50,621 nt of DNA from Deltaproteobacteria bacterium (GTDB taxonomy: Bacteria > Myxococcota_A > UBA796 > UBA2385): contig JAGYJW010000050.1 of NCBI GenBank assembly GCA_018401435.1, positions 1-50,621 on the forward strand, read 5' to 3'. Of this stretch, positions 1 through 11,340 are shown in pieces. The stretch's first letter is position 1. Each line of letters starts with the position of its first letter. The position numbers and the translations under genes were made by a program. The notes beneath the pieces are model-generated. The model had not been told where the DNA came from and made no database searches. It was given only the letters and a program-made list of their open reading frames with translations.

Positions 1-306
1 GACGACGCCCACAGCGGCGCCCGCTCCGCCTGCCCCGGCCTGTGGCTGACCCCGGTGATCCGCCACGACGGCGCCTTGCTGATGTGCTGCGCCGACCTGC
101 AGGGCGAGCTGATCCTGGGCAATCTGGCCGAGGAGGGCTTCCGCGCCTTGTGGGAGGGCCCGCGCGCCACCCGCACCCGCATGGACCACCTCGCAGGCCG
201 CTTCACCGGGGTCTGCGCCGGCTGCGGTGGCATCAATTGGTACGATCTCGACCCCGACCGCGTCCAGGCCACCCGGGCCCGGGCCCTCTCCCCCGAGCCC
301 CGATGA
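1..306 (+). CDS. Radical SAM protein, C-terminal SPASM domain (5' end outside window)
   Basis: Frame 1 is open from the first base to the TGA at 304-306, so the gene begins upstream and only about 101 residues are visible. Visible cysteines match a SPASM auxiliary Fe-S domain: Cys11 (SACPG), the pair Cys29-Cys30 in LLMCCADLQG, and a terminal CAGCGG. The typical 'GN..E..F..LW.G' spacer is present as GNLAEEGFRALWEG. SPASM proteins are radical SAM enzymes that modify peptides or act as sulfatase/heme-d1-type maturases. The substrate cannot be told from this piece because the CxxxCxxC radical SAM core is missing. The stop overlaps the next start (ATGA at 303-306), implying co-transcription. Confidence 0.8.
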   Translation, partial: DDAHSGARSACPGLWLTPVIRHDGALLMCCADLQGELILGNLAEEGFRALWEGPRATRTRMDHLAGRFTGVCAGCGGINWYDLDPDRVQATRARALSPEPR

Positions 307-827
307 GCGACGCATCGCCCCCTTCGGCCCTGCGCTTTCCGCTGATGGTCCTGGCTGCCGCCGCCCTGTGCTTTGCGGTGGGCCACCCCCTGGCCAGCTC
401 CTGGCTGACCGAGGTGCTGGGCCTGCTGGTGGCGGCCGGACTGACGCCCGTGGTCACCGATCTGACCGCCGCCAGCCGCCTGGTGCTGGGCACCGCCCTG
501 GCCTTTGGCTGCAGCGGCTTGCTGGGAGGGCTGGCGGCCTGGCTGCTGGCCCGCATCGGCGGAAGGGCCCCCACACTGGCGGGGCTGCTGCGGTCCACCG
601 CCGCCATCTTCGTGGGGGCCAACCTGGGCGTCGCCGCCAAGACGGTCACCCTGGCCCGCATCGCCGTGCCCGAAGCCGTCGAACGCAGCGTGGGCGGCGG
701 GGGCCTGTCCATCGATCTGGCCAGCCTGCACTTCGCGCCCTGGGCCCTCTCGGGCGCGGTGCTGGCCTTCATCGTGGTGGTGGCGGTGGGGGCGGTCTTT
801 GGGATCTTGGGGCGCAGCCGGTCATAG
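303..827 (+). CDS. Small integral membrane protein of unknown function
   Basis: A 174-residue protein starts at the ATG overlapping the previous stop (ATGA), so translation is probably coupled to the SPASM gene. It has about four hydrophobic stretches: residues ~12-30 (LMVLAAAALCFAVGH), ~38-50, ~58-85 and a C-terminal segment ending AVGAVFGILG. No catalytic motif is visible. Coupling to a radical SAM gene suggests a role in the same pathway, for example export or membrane anchoring of a modified product, but this is inference. The 3' end overlaps the convergent CHAT gene by 6 bp. Confidence 0.6.
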   Translation: MSDASPPSALRFPLMVLAAAALCFAVGHPLASSWLTEVLGLLVAAGLTPVVTDLTAASRLVLGTALAFGCSGLLGGLAAWLLARIGGRAPTLAGLLRSTAAIFVGANLGVAAKTVTLARIAVPEAVERSVGGGGLSIDLASLHFAPWALSGAVLAFIVVVAVGAVFGILGRSRS

Positions 828-3800
828 GGGGCAGCTGCTGTCGGGGGTGACCTGGGCCACCAGCCCGCGCAGGCCGCCGGGCACGCCGTCGCAGCGCTCG
901 GGTTCGCGGCCCTGGCAGCGCTCGCAGGCGCAGAAGGCCTCGGCGCCGGCGGCGTCCAGGCCCGCGCAGCTTCGGGTGGCGGTCCACAAGGCCGACCGCA
1001 GGGCGTCTTCGGCCTCGGGCAGCGGGGTGGGCGGCGTGGCGGTCAAGGGCCAGAAGCGCAGGGTGCCGTCGTTGGCCCCGGTGGCCAGCCAGCGCCCGTC
1101 CGGGCTGGCCGAGACCAGGTGGACCCGTCCGTGGTGCCCTCGCAGAACACGCAGCAGTTCACCATTTTCGAGGTCTCGCTCTTCGACGTTGCCATCGGCC
1201 AGACCCCGCCAGACCCGCCGGGCCTGGGCCTCCACCCGCAGGCTGACCGAGGCGGCGGGGAAGGCCTCGCTCTCGTGCTGTTCGGCGCGCTGGGTCACAT
1301 TCACGCGGCGGCTGCGGTGGGCGCCGGTGCTCAGCTCGGTGTAGTCCACGGCCAGCCAGTCGCCGGTGCTGTCGAATTCTGCGGCCTCCACCCGCACATC
1401 GGCCGGCGTGCGGCTGACCCCGGTGCCCCGGACCAGGTCCGTCAGCCACATGCGGCCATCGCCCAGGCTCAACAAGAAGCTGCCGTCGGGGTTGAGGCGC
1501 AGGCGGCGCACCCCGGCGTGGCGCAGGCGGGCGGGGTCCTCCTGGCCCGCGGCCCAGAAGAGCACCGTGCCGGCCTGGCTGGCGATGACCTGGCGCAAGC
1601 CGCCATCGGCCACCGCGGCGGTGCGCACGACGTCGCCGTTGAGGGGTACCGGGCCCTCGGAGAGCAGGCCCCCGCGGGGGTCCAGCAGCACCCAGGCGCC
1701 CCCGCGCACCACCAGGGCCACATCGCCCGAGGGGCTGAAGGCGGCGATGGCGGGGCCGCTCTCCTGGGCCCGGTAGAGGGCCTGGGGCGGGCTGTCGGGG
1801 CTCCACCGCCACAGCACGCCGTCGCGGTCCACCGCCAGCACACCGGGGCCATCGGGGGCCGGGGTCGCGGCCACCACCGCCTCTTGCAGGGGCAGCTCCG
1901 CGGTCTCGCCCGTCAACAGGTCCACCCGGTAGAGCTGCTCCCCCGCGCGAACCAACGCTGTGCGCCCATCTCCGCGAAATCGCACCATGGCCGGCGGCGC
2001 GGCCAGGGGCCCCACCACCACCGCCGCCAGGGGCTCGCCCAGGGCGAGCTGTGCTGCCGCCCGCCAGGCCTCCGGATCCTCGGGCTGGCGCAGCTGGCGC
2101 AGGCCCACCGCGGCGGCGGTCGGGTCGGCCAGGGGGTTGTCGAGGTGCGCCGCCAGGGCGGCCTCGGCCTGTTCGCGCCCCGCCCAGGCCCGCCCCAGGC
2201 CGACAAAGAGCGGGGTGAGCAGCGCACGGCGGCCAGGATCAGCCACTGGCGCAGGGGCCGGCCGGTCGGGGCCACGGTGGGGCTGCCGGGCGCCCCCCCG
2301 GGCCACCAGCCAGCCGTGTAGCCGGGGCCAGCCCGCCACCAGGGCCGGGGCAGCCAGGCGATGGGCCCCCGGGCCCGCCGGCAGGATCAGCTCGTGGCTG
2401 TCCAGGGCCGCCAGCACCGCGTCGATGGCCTCGGGGGCCAGGCCGGTCTCCTCGGCCAGGGCAGCTGCGCTCCGGGCCGGCAGGTAGGGGTTGGCCGGGC
2501 TGCAGGCGGACCATGCGCAGCAGGACCTGCTCCAGGACGGGCTGCAGCGCCGGATCCAGCTCGGCCCAGAGCTGCTCGGGCCGCCGGGCCAGGGCCTCGG
2601 CCACGCCGCCCCGCTGCCGGTAGTCGGCCAGCCGCGCGCGCCTGGACCGCTGTCCCCCAGGCCCGCCATCAGCAACGACAGCCGGGGAAGGGGCTGTCCG
2701 GACTCGGCCAGATCCTCCAGGATGAGGTCCACAAGCCCATCTTCAAGGTTCAGGCCGACGGCGGCGGCCGGCGCTGTGATCATCTCGCGCAGGGCGTCGG
2801 GGCCCGGGGCGGGCACCATGCGGTGGTGCGCCTCTTCGCTGATCAAGGCGTCCAGGCGGCGGCCGCTGTCGTCGATGACCAGCTCGGCGCAGCGGCCCAG
2901 CAGCTCGCCGGGGATGAGCAGCAGCACGCGATCGCCGCTGCCCGGGGCCGCCCGCGCCCACAAGGCGCCCAGCCAGGCCCGCCGGCCCGCGTCGTCGTCG
3001 CGCTGCTCGTGAAAGAGGGCGTCGAAGGAGCTGGCGATGATGAGCTGGGGTGCCTTTCCGCTGCGGGCGGGCAGGGGCGGGCCGGGTCGGCTGGCCAGCA
3101 CCGTGTAGCCGGCGGCCTCCAGGCGCGGGGCCACGCCGGCCCGGGCCAAGGGCGCAGGCCGCTGCCCCGGGGGGCGCTCAGGGCCAGGAAGGCGGGCGCG
3201 CCGGCGGCCTCCAGGCGCTGAAAGGCGGCCTCGATGCGGTCCACCTCGGCCCCCCGACCGGCCAGCAGCCGGGCCTTGTTTCGCGCATAGGGCGCCAGTC
3301 CCGGCCACGGACGCGGCACCAGGGGGTGGTGGTCGGTGGCGGCGTGGGCACAGAGCATCAGGCCGGCGGCGTCGCCGGGCAGATCGGCGGCGGCAAGGGC
3401 ATCGCGGGCCCCCACCAGGGAGGCTTCTACGCTGAGACCGCGCGCCAGCAGCCCATCGTAGAAGGATTCTGCGAAAGCGCGCGCCCCGTCGTCACTCAGG
3501 GGCCACCTTGCCCCCACCACGACGTCGATGCCCGCCCGGTGGGCGGCCAGGACCAGCGGCGCGACATCCACCCCGGGCTGGTTGCCCACGGCCGTCAGCA
3601 CCACCATGCGCAGGGTGCCGTTGTGCTTGCGCAGCAGCTCTTCGAGGCGGGCCGGCCCCACCAGCCGCTCGGCGCCCGACGCCTCCCACAGCACCAGCTG
3701 GGCGCCGGACTCATCGGGTTGAAGCGCCGCTTCGAGGTGGAGCAGCGTGACGGGCTGCTGGTGCTGGGTGGCCACCCGCAGGTGGTGGTCGATGGCCTCC

Positions 3801-4399
3801 AGCGACGCGAGGTCGAGGCGGTCCCGGTCCGCGGCAAAGGACAGGCCCCCGCCGTCGCCGCCTTGCGCAGGAGGGTGGCCAGGCGGTCCGATCGGCCGGG
3901 CGGGCGGGCCGAGGCGCAAAGAGCCGCTCGGTGCCCCGGCGCCGGGCCCGCGCCGACAGGGCAGACCGGGGCTGGATCCGCCGCCCTCCCAGGCCAGCTG
4001 CACGCGGATGGCGGGGTAGCTGCCGATGGCCTCGCCGCCGGGGGTCAGGGGCAAGAAGCGCCAGGGCAGGGCGAGCAAGGCGTCGCTGGGGGCGCGCACC
4101 CGCAGCCGCAACCCCTGGCCCTGGGCGATCGCGCGCACCAGGCGCGGCGCGCAAGCCGACCATCCCGCCAGGTCCAGACGGGCCGCCAGCCGCTCGCCCA
4201 AGGCCCTCCCGGCCTCCAGATCGCCGCTGGAGAAGGCCGCCCAGTCCGCGACCCAGTCCGCGTCCGCGGGTGGGCCAAAGGGGGTCCATGCGCCGTCCTG
4301 GAGCCGAATCTCGAAGCGATCGGACCCATCGGTCGAGGCCGCATCCAAGGCGGGGTGGGGCGCGCGGCGCGCGACGATGTCCAGGACGACCGGCTCCAT
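822..4399 (-). CDS. CHAT-STAND ATPase-WD40 protein with degenerate CHAT and Walker A, frameshifted
   Basis: The start is the ATG at 4399 (MEPVVLDIV), downstream of a non-coding-looking in-frame extension. Residues ~1-360 form a CHAT (caspase-like) domain. The family motifs HFxGHG and NAC read LLHLEAALQ (~219-227) and VVLTAVGN (~266-273), so the catalytic His and Cys are both replaced; Val271 sits at the Cys position. A STAND-type ATPase follows, with a P-loop-like APRGSGLR lacking the Walker A Lys. The C-terminal third is WD40-like, ending with a canonical repeat (HLVSASPDGRWLATG...DGTLRFW). The frame changes near 3150, 2640 and 2505, and possibly again at 2285/2230 and 3850-3950, so about 1190 residues can be reconstructed only by allowing indels. 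Either the gene is decaying or the consensus has errors. CHAT-STAND-WD40 proteins usually act as sensors with proteolytic output; this one could only be a scaffold or pseudo-enzyme. Confidence 0.75.
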
Positions 4400-4477
4400 G
4401 CTCACCGGGGTGGGTGGCTCGCGGCCTCGCAGTCTACCGGGGGGAGGGCCCACCCGTCGGTCGCCGGGCGCCCGTCC

Positions 4478-5239
4478 TCAGGCGTCATGGCGAAGCTCCA
4501 CGGGGATGAAGCGCATGATGAAACGGGTGAGCCGCGCGAAGCTGCGGCTGAGGGCGTAGAAGCGTGGGTAGAAGATCTCCTCGTCCCCCCGCTTCATGGC
4601 GTGCAGGATGCGCTGGGCCAGCTCGTCGGCGTTGCCCCAGGGCAGCCCCTTGGACGGGTCGGTGCGGTAGTGGCCCAGCACCCGGGTGCCCATCTCGGTG
4701 CGGACCGGCCCCGGGTAGACCGTCATCACGCGAATCGGCGTCTTGCGCAGCTCCCAGCGAAGCTGGTGATCCGCCGCCGCCAACGCGGCTTTGGACGCCG
4801 TGTAGTGGGTGCCGTAGGGGGGAAAGACATAGGCCGCCGCCGACGCCACATCGATGATCTGGCCCTTGCCCCGCGCCAACATGCCCGGAAGAACCGACCG
4901 GATCAGCCGCAGGGGCGTCAGCGTGTTCAGGCGGATCAGCCGTTCGCCCACGTCGGGGTCCATGGTTGCCGTCGCGCCCACATACTCGATGCCGGCGTTG
5001 TTCACGAGGATGTCTACCGGGCCGGCCAGGGCCTCGGCCGCGGCCACCAGGCCCTCGACCACCACCGGGTCGGTGAGGTCGGCGGGCAGCACATGGGTGG
5101 GGCCCACACAGGAGGCCGCCACCTCGTCGAGCAGGGCCTGCCGGCGGGCCACCAGGGTGAGCACATGGCCGTCCTGGCTGAGCACGCGGGCCAGGGCGGC
5201 GCCGATCCCAGAGGAGGCGCCGGTGAGCAGGACGTGCAT
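4478..5239 (-). CDS. Short-chain dehydrogenase/reductase (SDR)
   Basis: This 253-residue classical SDR catalyses NAD(P)-dependent oxidoreduction; the substrate is not recognisable. The dinucleotide-binding motif TGASSGIG is at residues 6-13, NNAG at 80-83, Ser133 in the active-site position, and the catalytic Tyr146/Lys150 in YTASK. The ATG at 5239 is chosen because the beta-alpha-beta fold begins immediately (MHVLLTGASSGIG); the longer upstream frame has shadow-like composition. The C-terminal tail after residue ~215 is basic and aromatic (FYALSRSFARLTRFIMRFIP) and could be membrane-associated, as in some lipid-active SDRs. It lies 74 bp downstream of the unknown beta-rich gene and 78 bp upstream of the CHAT gene, all on the minus strand. 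Confidence 0.88.
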   Translation of the reverse strand: MHVLLTGASSGIGAALARVLSQDGHVLTLVARRQALLDEVAASCVGPTHVLPADLTDPVVVEGLVAAAEALAGPVDILVNNAGIEYVGATATMDPDVGERLIRLNTLTPLRLIRSVLPGMLARGKGQIIDVASAAAYVFPPYGTHYTASKAALAAADHQLRWELRKTPIRVMTVYPGPVRTEMGTRVLGHYRTDPSKGLPWGNADELAQRILHAMKRGDEEIFYPRFYALSRSFARLTRFIMRFIPVELRHDA

Positions 5240-5313
5240 CGAAGTCTCAGGTCGACGGGGGCCGCCCGGGTAGCCCGGCGGGGCTATGGGTTCCAGCCCG
5301 CGCCGGGGGGCGG

Positions 5314-6153
5314 TCAGTCCTCGTCGATGGCGTAGAAGTCTCGCAGGTCGTCGGGTGTGACCTCTTTCAGCACGCGGATCTTGGGCAGCTTCGGGTGCGC
5401 GTGGATGGCCCGCATCGGCGCCTCCGGACTCAAGGACTTCAGCTCCTCCAAGGCCGGGGCCGGGAGATGGGTGAGGTCCACCAGCTCGTCCAGGGCGAGG
5501 GCGCGAAAGAGGGGCTGGCCCTGGTCCGGCTGCTTCAAGAAGACCGATCCGGCCTTGACGGTCAGGTTGATCTTCCCTTGGGCCCGCAGCTCGGCGAGGC
5601 CGGCGATGCCCACCTGGGCGGGGTCGATGTCGGCGCTGACCGACAGGCCCAGCTTGGAGGTCCATCCCGAGGTCGCTGCCGCAACATAGGCCGAGGAGAC
5701 CGTCTCTTCGACCAGCAGCTCGCCGGGCCGCATCACGCTGGCGGCGCGCGCGAGCAGCCAGGTCCGGTCCTTGCCCAGCGTCCTGCGGGTGGCTTTGGCC
5801 GTGACATCCAAGAAGCAGCCTCCCCCGATGCCGAAGGCGATGCTTCCCCCCGCCGTTCCGTTGACGCCCACCGCGACCTGGCCCGTGGCGTCGGCGTCCA
5901 TTTCGACTGCGACCTGCAGGCCCCGCTGAATGGTCTGCGATTCGGTATAGGCCACCACCGGGCCGGTGACGCTAATGGTGGCGCGGGCTTGTTCGGCTTC
6001 GGGCAGCCGCTCGACCACCGACCCGACCGCGTGCAAGCCGCCGTTTGCGTCGAATGCGATGAGGTCGCCGGGAGAGAGCCGCTCACCCGTGTAGTTGAAC
6101 AGGTAGGTGGTGGCCTTGTAGATCGCGCGAGAGAGCCGTTGGACTTCGCCCAT
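5314..6153 (-). CDS. Unknown beta-rich protein, 279 aa
   Basis: I do not recognise this family with confidence. The start is the ATG at 6153, preceded by an AGGAGGC-like Shine-Dalgarno (GGAGGCCC on the minus strand). There is no signal peptide or long hydrophobic helix. The middle of the protein (~75-125) is Gly-rich with alternating hydrophobic/polar residues (QVAVEMDADATGQVAVGV, GGSIAFGIGGGCFLDV), as in amphipathic beta-hairpins. A second strand-rich block follows (LLVEETVSSAYVA, KLGLSVSADI, KINLTVKAGSVFL, QPLFRALALDELVDL). The last ~40 residues form a charged tail ending DLRDFYAIDED. The pattern is loosely reminiscent of pore-forming folds such as bacterial gasdermins, but I see no decisive motif. 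It is the first gene of a possible unit with the SDR and CHAT genes. Confidence 0.7.
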   Translation of the reverse strand: MGEVQRLSRAIYKATTYLFNYTGERLSPGDLIAFDANGGLHAVGSVVERLPEAEQARATISVTGPVVAYTESQTIQRGLQVAVEMDADATGQVAVGVNGTAGGSIAFGIGGGCFLDVTAKATRRTLGKDRTWLLARAASVMRPGELLVEETVSSAYVAAATSGWTSKLGLSVSADIDPAQVGIAGLAELRAQGKINLTVKAGSVFLKQPDQGQPLFRALALDELVDLTHLPAPALEELKSLSPEAPMRAIHAHPKLPKIRVLKEVTPDDLRDFYAIDED

Positions 6154-6458
6154 GTTGGGCCTCCTTGTGTGGTCAGGCGTTGTGGCCAGGCCGTGTGGCC
6201 AGATTCCGATAGCGCAGCGGGCCCACCCATGGATGGGGGGTGTTTGCGGTGACAGGGCACCTATCTGGGCTGCGGTCGCGGTCTTTCGACGGTATTTGCT
6301 CCTCTCTCATTCCGTTCATTCCTTGATGAAGATCAGCTTGTCCGTGCCGGGTGCCGGGGCTCCGGGCGCAACCGCCGCAGCGACCGCTCAAGCGCCCTCC
6401 CCGACCGCTGAGGCCGGCGGGGGCTCCGGCCTGGGGCCAGGCGCCCTATGCCCCAACC
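6154..6458. promoter_or_regulatory. Divergent intergenic region
   Basis: About 305 bp between two divergently transcribed genes. No convincing ORF is visible. A locally AT-richer patch (about 6285-6335) could hold promoters for either side, but I cannot assign -35/-10 boxes reliably. Confidence 0.35.
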
Positions 6459-7331
6459 ATGAAGAAGACCCCTCCCCTGTCCGGCCGGCTGCTGCTGGGC
6501 GCGATCGCCGGCGCCGTCGCCTTTGTCGCCCTCTGCCTCGCTATCTTTGGTGTGCCCCTCACCGCCACGATGCTGGGCCTGTGGGCGCTGCTGCTGGCCC
6601 GGCGCTCGCGTCTGTGCGTGGCGGCCCCCCTGCTGCTGCTGGCCTGGAAGCTCCCCCTGCTGGAATATGCAGACAGGGTGGAGACCCTCGCAGAGACGCC
6701 CCACTGGAGCCCCCGGGACCACCTGGGCGTCTGGCTGCTCAACCTGGGCATGGCCGGCGCCGGGGCGGCCCTGGGCCTGCCCGAGGTGGCTGCAGAGACG
6801 GCGCTGCTGGCCCTTCCCGGCCCCAGCGAACGCCAGGCCCGCAGCGACTTCGCCCTGGGCTCGCCCGCAGTGCGGCGGGCCCTGCGCAGACAGGTGGCCG
6901 CCTTGCCCGCCCGGCCCGACCACCGGCGCGACCTGGTGCCCCAGACCGTGGTCTTCGGAGGCGATCCACTGCGGGAGTCGGCCCGGGTGGCCCTCGCCCT
7001 GAACCCCGCGACCCTGACCGGCTGGGCCGAGCCCACGCCCCAGGGCTGGCGGCTGCACCTCACCGCTCAGGTGGCCGTGGACTACCCTCCCGACGCCCGC
7101 CTGCACCTGCTCACCGTGAACCGGCGCCCCATCGTGATTGACGAGGGTCTCTTCACCCGGCTCCAGCAGGCCGGCTGGCTGCACCCCTTCACCATGGCCT
7201 GGACCTGGACGATGGCGGCCGACGATGCCCGCCTCGCCGATGCAGAGACGGTGGGGCGCGGCTGGGCCGAGGCGCTCTGGGTTGAGGCGCTGCAACGCGC
7301 AGCCAGCCATCCCGCCCGATCAGAGCCCTGA
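6459..7331 (+). CDS. Membrane-anchored protein of unknown function
   Basis: The start is set at the ATG at 6459 (MKKTPPLSGR), which gives a charged N-terminus followed by two hydrophobic helices (~10-35 and ~37-60). A third hydrophobic segment lies around 88-105 (VWLLNLGMAGAGAALGL). The C-terminal ~170 residues are soluble and mixed alpha/beta, with strands such as WRLHLTAQVAVDY and LHLLTVNRRPIVIDEGL. This layout suggests a small inner-membrane protein with a cytoplasmic or periplasmic domain. No family motif is recognised. The 3' end overlaps the convergent CotH gene by 12 bp. Confidence 0.6.
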   Translation: MKKTPPLSGRLLLGAIAGAVAFVALCLAIFGVPLTATMLGLWALLLARRSRLCVAAPLLLLAWKLPLLEYADRVETLAETPHWSPRDHLGVWLLNLGMAGAGAALGLPEVAAETALLALPGPSERQARSDFALGSPAVRRALRRQVAALPARPDHRRDLVPQTVVFGGDPLRESARVALALNPATLTGWAEPTPQGWRLHLTAQVAVDYPPDARLHLLTVNRRPIVIDEGLFTRLQQAGWLHPFTMAWTWTMAADDARLADAETVGRGWAEALWVEALQRAASHPARSEP

Positions 7332-8561
7332 GCCGCGCAGCTCGCCGCTGCGGTTGCGGAACCAGCGGTCGAGATCGCCCTGGCAGGCGTTGATCTGGTC
7401 CATGGAGTGCTCGCGCTTGGGGTCGGCCTCCAGGGCCGGTCGGATGAGGTCGGCGGCCTGCTCCATGCGGGCAGGCAGATCTGCGTCCAGCAGGTCGGCC
7501 TCCAGGTCGGCGAGGGCATCCTGCAGCCAGCCGCGGCAGGTCGTGTCGTGGTAGCAGGCCGAGGTGATGCCACCATAGATTGTGTGCAGGGGGGTGCCGG
7601 CCTCAAAGGCCCAGTCCGGGTCCCAAGGCAAGAAGACGCCGCGCCCACCCGCGCCGGGGTCGAAGTAGATCCGGTAGTTGTTGGAGTAGTAGACATAGCT
7701 GTCGTAGTGGCCGGTCCAGGCGGTGGCGGCCCAGAAGCGGGCGTGCTGCTCCAGGTCGATCCGGGCGCCCACATCCCGCTGGAAGTCCCCCTCGAAGAGG
7801 GCGTCGGTCACCGCGTGAATATCCGCGCGCTCCACATCCTGGCCCTCGTCCAGCTCGAAGTAGTCCTGGGTGCCCGCGTTGAAGTCCACCAGGGTGTAGC
7901 TGCCATCTGGATGCAGAAAGTAGTCGCCGTCGTAGAGATTGCCCGAGGGGTCGTCGAAGCGACTCTTCAAGAACGCGTCGTCATAGGCCTCCACCAGGCT
8001 GTAGACGCCGTAGGCTTCCCCATTCAGCCGCAGCTCGGCATAGGCCACCCGCGCCGCGGGCGTGCCCGTCAGCTCGTGGATGCCATAGGCCGCCAGCTCC
8101 TTGAGCTTGGCGCAATCCTGCACCATGTTGTTGAGGTTGAGCTTCTGGAGGCCCTCCAACCGGGCCTCTTCGCCGTACTCCAAGAGGTCCAGCTTGAAGG
8201 CGGACTTCTGGGGGAGCGGTCGGGCGCTGCCCAGGCGGCCCTTGATGCGCAGGCCGATGTTTGGGAACTCTTGCCCGTCGATGTTCACATCGGCGGTGAC
8301 ATAGGCGTAGGGGTTGGCCTGCAGGGACGCCAGCCCGGCCTCGTCCACGGCCAGGTCCACCTGCACCAGGTGGTCGAGCTGGAAGATCTGGCTGACGAAG
8401 GGCGGATCGGGATCGTCGCCGTCCTGCCCATCGCCGCCGCCATCGGCCCCGTCGCCGCCCCCGCCCTCGTCGTCGTCGTCGGGCACACCGACGGCGGGAC
8501 CGTCGTCCTGGGCATCGGGCAAGGAGACCGGCTGGCAGGCGAGCAGGGCGAGCAGGAGCAT
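7320..8561 (-). CDS. CotH-kinase family lipoprotein
   Basis: This 413-residue protein starts with a lipoprotein signal peptide (MLLLALLAC, lipid Cys9). An acidic, Gly-rich linker (~18-52, DDDDEGGGG and repeated DGxDG) leads to a CotH domain. Features of CotH are the strand-rich entry (VNIDGQEFPNIGLRIKG), KSAFKLDLLEYG, and LNLNNMVQD, which corresponds to the family 'L.L.n...D.' block. Later blocks are GVYSLVEAYDDAFLKSRF, in the position of 'G.Y.l.E.id..fl..', and LPWDPDWAFE near the end. CotH proteins are atypical secreted kinases that phosphorylate surface proteins. In myxobacteria-like genomes similar lipoproteins are common, with unknown targets. Confidence 0.85.
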   Translation of the reverse strand: MLLLALLACQPVSLPDAQDDGPAVGVPDDDDEGGGGDGADGGGDGQDGDDPDPPFVSQIFQLDHLVQVDLAVDEAGLASLQANPYAYVTADVNIDGQEFPNIGLRIKGRLGSARPLPQKSAFKLDLLEYGEEARLEGLQKLNLNNMVQDCAKLKELAAYGIHELTGTPAARVAYAELRLNGEAYGVYSLVEAYDDAFLKSRFDDPSGNLYDGDYFLHPDGSYTLVDFNAGTQDYFELDEGQDVERADIHAVTDALFEGDFQRDVGARIDLEQHARFWAATAWTGHYDSYVYYSNNYRIYFDPGAGGRGVFLPWDPDWAFEAGTPLHTIYGGITSACYHDTTCRGWLQDALADLEADLLDADLPARMEQAADLIRPALEADPKREHSMDQINACQGDLDRWFRNRSGELRGSGL

Positions 8562-8689
8562 CCCGCCAGTGTAGCACCCCGGGGGCCAGCCGCCGGTCGC
8601 GCCGGTCCCCGCCTTGACCGATCGGGGTCTTCGGCACCAAGATCCTCATGGATTCTCATGGGGGCGAGGCCCCCAGCCCAGGAGCCCCG

Positions 8690-10696
<2,007 letters not shown>

Positions 10697-10699
10697 GCG

Positions 10700-11197
10700 T
10701 CAGCGGCGACGGCCGCGCAGCTCGGCCACGGCCGCAGCCTGCCCGGCCGGGTCGATGCGGTCCACAAAGGGCAGCCAGGTGGCCTCCTCCTCGGCCAGGT
10801 GGGCCTCCAGCAGCTGGGCGAGGGCCAGCAGGGCGGCCCCCTCGGCCGGCGGGTTGGGTCCCCGGGGGCTGGCCAGGGCCGCCCGCGCCGGGCCCAATGC
10901 AGCGACGATTTCTGCGTGGCCGGCCGCGCTGTGGTCGAGTGCAGAGACGACGCTTTCGGGCAACTTCAGGCGCCGGAGCCGGGGGGCCACGCTCTCGTCC
11001 TCGTCGCGGGCATGCAGCAGCAGGGCCGTGTCGAGGTAACGGGCGCAGGCGAGGGCCGTGGCGGCGGCTCGGGGGTCGGAACGACCCGCTTCGGTGGCCA
11101 GGGCGCGCAAGCCGGTGCAGACTCGGCGAATGCGGCTGTGGCAGGCCCGCAGCAGGTCGCTGAGGCCCTCGGAGGTAGGGGCGGGGCCGATCTTCAT
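10700..11197 (-). CDS. Hemerythrin HHE-domain protein
   Basis: A 165-residue, all-helical protein starting at the ATG at 11197 with a GGAG Shine-Dalgarno 6 bp upstream. Its four-helix pattern carries His/Glu residues spaced as in HHE cation-binding domains: LRACHSRIRR, LLLHARDEDESV, DHSAAGHAEIV and LLEAHLAEEEATWLPFVD. Hemerythrin-like proteins bind a di-iron centre and sense or store O2, NO or iron. The gene is convergent with the hybrid kinase (3 bp between stops). The 144 bp upstream separate it from the amylase gene, so it may have its own promoter. Confidence 0.8.
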   Translation of the reverse strand: MKIGPAPTSEGLSDLLRACHSRIRRVCTGLRALATEAGRSDPRAAATALACARYLDTALLLHARDEDESVAPRLRRLKLPESVVSALDHSAAGHAEIVAALGPARAALASPRGPNPPAEGAALLALAQLLEAHLAEEEATWLPFVDRIDPAGQAAAVAELRGRRR

Positions 11198-11340
11198 GGC
11201 GGACTCCGGTGGGGGCGCGGGCTCAGCCGCAGGCTGCCCGCCACCGGCGGGGAGCCGGGTTCCCGGGGGCGCGGCGGCCGCTCTCGCCCAGGTGGCGCAG
11301 GTGGCTGGGGGACATCGGGCCTCGCGGGTGGCCGGACCTT

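Noticed and set aside
5314..6153. Firm annotation as a bacterial gasdermin
   Set aside because: Only a general beta-hairpin pattern and gene context support it; no specific motif could be shown without a structural search.
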